Virus record (IMG/VR): IMGVR_UViG_3300042452_000449
Location: 1 to 24,029 of that record
From: a virus
DNA: 24,029 bases
Reading direction: 5' to 3' (one strand)
Position numbers and translations under genes: made by a program. The notes below the pieces were generated by a model, which was not told the DNA's origin, did not search any database, and saw only the letters and a list, made by a program, of their open reading frames with translations. Position 1 is the first letter of the stretch. Each line of letters starts with the position of its first letter. Below are positions 22,536 to 24,029 of the stretch, one piece after another.

Positions 22536-23106
22536 ATTCCTCCGAATCGCCGAAGAGGTGCGCCTCTGGAGCAAAGATCCAGGCACCAAAGTTGGTTGCG
22601 TTCTAGTTAACGATCGTCGCATGATCGCTTCGGGATACAATGGTTTTCCGAGCACTTTGTCAGACTCTCTGGAGCTGTACGAAGATCGCGATTACAAATT
22701 GGCAGTGACAGTTCATGCCGAAGCGAACGCTATCATGAACGCTGCTAAAAACGGTGCTAAAACACAGTCCTGCACCGCCTACGTTACTTTCCCCCCCTGC
22801 AGCCAATGCGCTGCGTCGCTTATTCAAGCGGGAGTGAAAAGAGTTGTGTGTCCAAACCCAGCGAATGCCCCTGAAAGGTGGAGGGCAAGTTTCAAGCTGG
22901 CGAATGAAATGTTATATCAATCCGGCGTGAAACTCCTTTACTATACAGAGGCTGACTTACAATGTCTAACCGAAACTGCCCCGTCTGTGGAGCCCACTGG
23001 GTTCAAGGACAACTCTACTGGTCCACAGGAAAGCCTGGAAAAGACGAAGATCTCAACGCTCTCGTATGCAGGCGATTACCTGCCGAAAAGGCTGAGCGAT
23101 GCGTAA
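22504..23106 (+). CDS. Deoxycytidylate (dCMP) deaminase
   Basis: This converts dCMP to dUMP, the substrate of ThyX. From GTG 22504 it is 200 residues. WDRRFLRIAEEVRLWSKDPGTKVG (8-31) is the classic N-terminus, then SGYNGFP (43-49), the zinc site HAEANAI (His71, Glu73) and PPCSQCA (Cys99, Cys102). The frame is open back to ATG 22426, but that upstream part lies inside the preceding gene and is Ser/Thr-rich, unlike the family. TTG 22501 is another possible start. The recognisable enzyme ends near EADLQ (about 22960). The last ~48 residues are polar low-complexity sequence overlapping the next gene by 145 bases, probably a run-on extension. Confidence 0.88.
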   Translation: MNPHLLKWDRRFLRIAEEVRLWSKDPGTKVGCVLVNDRRMIASGYNGFPSTLSDSLELYEDRDYKLAVTVHAEANAIMNAAKNGAKTQSCTAYVTFPPCSQCAASLIQAGVKRVVCPNPANAPERWRASFKLANEMLYQSGVKLLYYTEADLQCLTETAPSVEPTGFKDNSTGPQESLEKTKISTLSYAGDYLPKRLSDA

Positions 23107-23192
23107 ATCCCTCCCAAGGGAAGGACGGGGGTGTCGGCTGGGCGGAACGGCAAGCCATGACAGAAGCTGCTCTTACGAAACTTGATCTCTGA
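22962..23192 (+). CDS. Cys4 zinc-ribbon-like small protein
   Basis: A 76-residue protein with CPVCGAHW (Cys6, Cys9), DLNALVC (Cys36) and ERCVNP (Cys47), an arrangement fit for one zinc ion. It then has G.GWAERQAMTEA and a short tail ending LTKLDL. The C..C, DLxxLVC, CxNP, GxxWxxR order is familiar from small phage hypothetical proteins, but no function is known to me. Its first 145 bases overlap the end of the deaminase frame in another register, and the conserved-looking Cys pattern suggests this is the older coding frame there. It is followed by a hairpin at 23200-23222. Confidence 0.65.
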   Translation: MSNRNCPVCGAHWVQGQLYWSTGKPGKDEDLNALVCRRLPAEKAERCVNPSQGKDGGVGWAERQAMTEAALTKLDL

Positions 23193-23199
23193 GGCGGAT

Positions 23200-23222
23200 A
23201 ACCGCCCCATGTCTGGGCGGTT
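23200..23222 (+). terminator. Strong hairpin, probable terminator with poor U-tract
   Basis: AACCGCCC (23200-23207) and GGGCGGTT (23215-23222) form a perfect 8-bp stem with a 7-base loop. The following bases are TACCCCCTTT, so the U-tract is weak. An alternative smaller hairpin GGCGG-ATAA-CCGCC overlaps its 5' arm, so an attenuator-like switch is conceivable. It lies between the deaminase operon and the sigma gene. Confidence 0.6.
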
Positions 23223-23230
23223 TACCCCCT

Positions 23231-23258
23231 TTGCAAACTGGCCGAAAAGCGGTATACT
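23231..23258 (+). promoter_or_regulatory. Promoter TTGCAA-N16-TATACT for the sigma gene
   Basis: TTGCAA at 23231-23236 and TATACT at 23253-23258 are separated by 16 bases. It lies directly after the hairpin terminator and about 21 bases before ATG 23279, with a predicted start near 23265. Confidence 0.5.
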
Positions 23259-23278
23259 AATTACAGTTGATGAGAACC

Positions 23279-23869
23279 ATGAGTAACGACCAAACCTTCT
23301 ACGACGCTGTCAAGGGCGACGCCCGCGCTGTCACTCAAGTGATTAAGCAATACACTCCGCTAGTTCATAAACTGGTGAACAAATACGCCTGGATGGCCCC
23401 GAAGCACAGCCGAGAGGATCTTGTGCAAGAGGGTTTGCTGGGAATTGTTAAAGCAATCGAAACCTTTGATGCTGACAAAGGTTGCAAGCCGATGACCTGG
23501 ATTTACCCTCAAGTTCGTGGAGCTGTTCAAGGTCTAGCGCGCAAAGAAAACCGAAACCCGAAGTATCCCCTGTCGCTTGAACAGTCGGATTGGGCGAAGA
23601 ATCTTGAGGATCCCAATCAGTTTGAAGTTCGCGACGAGATTGCTTCCGCCCGAATTCGTGACATTGTTCTGTCCGGTTGCGGTTCTCTCGACAGCAAGCG
23701 AGCGCAAATTGTTTGTGCCCGTTACGGCCTTCTTGGAGAGAAAGGACTTCGTCAGGGAGAGGTTGCCCAGAAGTTCGGAATGTCGAAGCAAGCGATCAAC
23801 TCGCATATCTCACGTTTCACCCGAATTGTGCGCGAAAAGCACCCGGAACTGGAGGCTTTGATTCAGTGA
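23279..23869 (+). CDS. Phage sigma70-family RNA polymerase sigma factor
   Basis: A 196-residue protein with sigma region 2 at about 25-88 (YTPLVHKLVNKYAW, HSREDLVQEGLLGIVKAIETFD, PMTWIYPQVRGAVQGLAR). It also has a region 4 helix-turn-helix at about 140-185 (RAQIVCARYGLLG, LRQGEVAQKFGMSKQAINSHISR). There is no region 1 or full region 3, so it is a small alternative sigma, comparable in plan to T4 gp55-type late sigmas but with a clear region 4. It would redirect host RNA polymerase to phage promoters. ATG 23279 is chosen, with GATGAG just upstream; ATG 23270 and TTG 23267 are in frame but almost at the predicted transcript start. Its stop overlaps the GTG of the next gene. Confidence 0.9.
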   Translation: MSNDQTFYDAVKGDARAVTQVIKQYTPLVHKLVNKYAWMAPKHSREDLVQEGLLGIVKAIETFDADKGCKPMTWIYPQVRGAVQGLARKENRNPKYPLSLEQSDWAKNLEDPNQFEVRDEIASARIRDIVLSGCGSLDSKRAQIVCARYGLLGEKGLRQGEVAQKFGMSKQAINSHISRFTRIVREKHPELEALIQ

Positions 23870-24029
23870 CAAAGCTTCTGGTTGTCGTCCCGTTTTTACT
23901 AGCTCAGCACGGGTCGATTGATCCCTTTGTGTTTGGGCAGACGTACTGCTTTCTTCGACAACAAGGAGTTTCTGAACGAACTGCAATCAACCAAGCTGTG
24001 GATGAGGCTTGGCGCCCAAATCGAACCTC
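23866..24029 (+). CDS. Hypothetical protein, 3'-partial
   Basis: A GTG start at 23866 overlaps the sigma stop (GTGA at 23866-23869), and the frame stays open to the window end, giving 54 residues plus two bases. The N-terminus TKLLVVVPFLLAQHG is hydrophobic for about 12 residues, then polar with a helix-like RTAINQAVDEAW. The hydrophobic start could be a buried strand rather than a membrane anchor. I do not recognise it. Translational coupling with the sigma factor is suggested by the overlap. Confidence 0.5.
   Translation, partial: MTKLLVVVPFLLAQHGSIDPFVFGQTYCFLRQQGVSERTAINQAVDEAWRPNRT

Noticed and set aside
1-24029. tRNA genes, CRISPR arrays, insertion sequences, integrase or attachment sites
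   Set aside because: Read through intergenic gaps on both strands; no cloverleaf, spaced repeat array, transposase or recombinase motif was seen. This is by eye and not a computed scan.

Overview
This window is part of a tailed double-stranded DNA phage genome (Caudoviricetes). It is gene-dense, with almost every gene on the + strand and many genes joined by 1-20 base overlaps (ATGA, TAATG and TGATG junctions). An aquatic phage, most plausibly a cyanophage, is suggested by several traits seen together: the virion-protein N-terminus with the GVRRTPTTGSASGLW-type motif (gene at 1846), tandem glycine-rich and collagen-like fibre genes, ThyX, a MazG-type enzyme, and many starts without a strong Shine-Dalgarno sequence. 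This host guess is inference; no host gene or attachment site is visible. Terminase, capsid, portal, sheath and DNA polymerase genes are not in the window.

Layout. (1) 1-5345: virion-surface and fibre genes. These are an unknown structural protein, two small paralogues sharing a C-terminal domain, a short virion protein, a LamG/jelly-roll-like protein, a collagen-like protein, the stub of a decayed fibre gene, a glycine-rich fibre protein, and two small genes, the second resembling a tail-fibre assembly chaperone. (2) 5342-6094: a lone minus-strand gene with HNH-nuclease-like features, meeting the fibre operon tail to tail with overlapping stop codons. (3) 6172-9539: nucleic-acid metabolism, with a possible OB-fold protein, a DnaQ-like 3'-5' exonuclease, ThyX, a DUF551-like protein and a FEN/PIN-type 5' nuclease. 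(4) 9574-16818: tail module, with an acidic unknown, a Gly/Ala/Asn-rich virion protein, a tail-hub-like protein, a 1185-residue tape measure carrying an M15-like peptidase motif, and a probable baseplate hub. (5) 16904-21241: replication, with a probable single-stranded-DNA-binding protein, an SF3 helicase and three small genes. (6) 21290-24029: a GIY-YIG homing-type endonuclease, MazG, a small unknown, a dCMP deaminase overlapped by a Cys4 protein, a phage sigma factor and one gene running off the end.

How it fits together. dCMP deaminase, ThyX and MazG would raise the dTTP supply and manage nucleotide pools. The two exonucleases, SSB and helicase are a replication and repair set. Three of these proteins (HNH-like, DnaQ-like, SSB-like) end in the same acidic tip, LDF or DLDF, recalling the partner-binding tails of bacterial SSB and T7 gp2.5. 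Transcription appears to use sigma70-like promoters. Three of them share exactly TTTACC-N15-TATA(G/A)T, and the phage carries its own sigma-like gene. The best new candidates for follow-up are the 12-bp bulged hairpin at the predicted 5' end of the SSB-like mRNA (possible autoregulation) and the TTTACC-N15 promoter family.

No tRNA gene, CRISPR array, insertion sequence or integrase was seen. No gene-free stretch exceeds about 135 bases.
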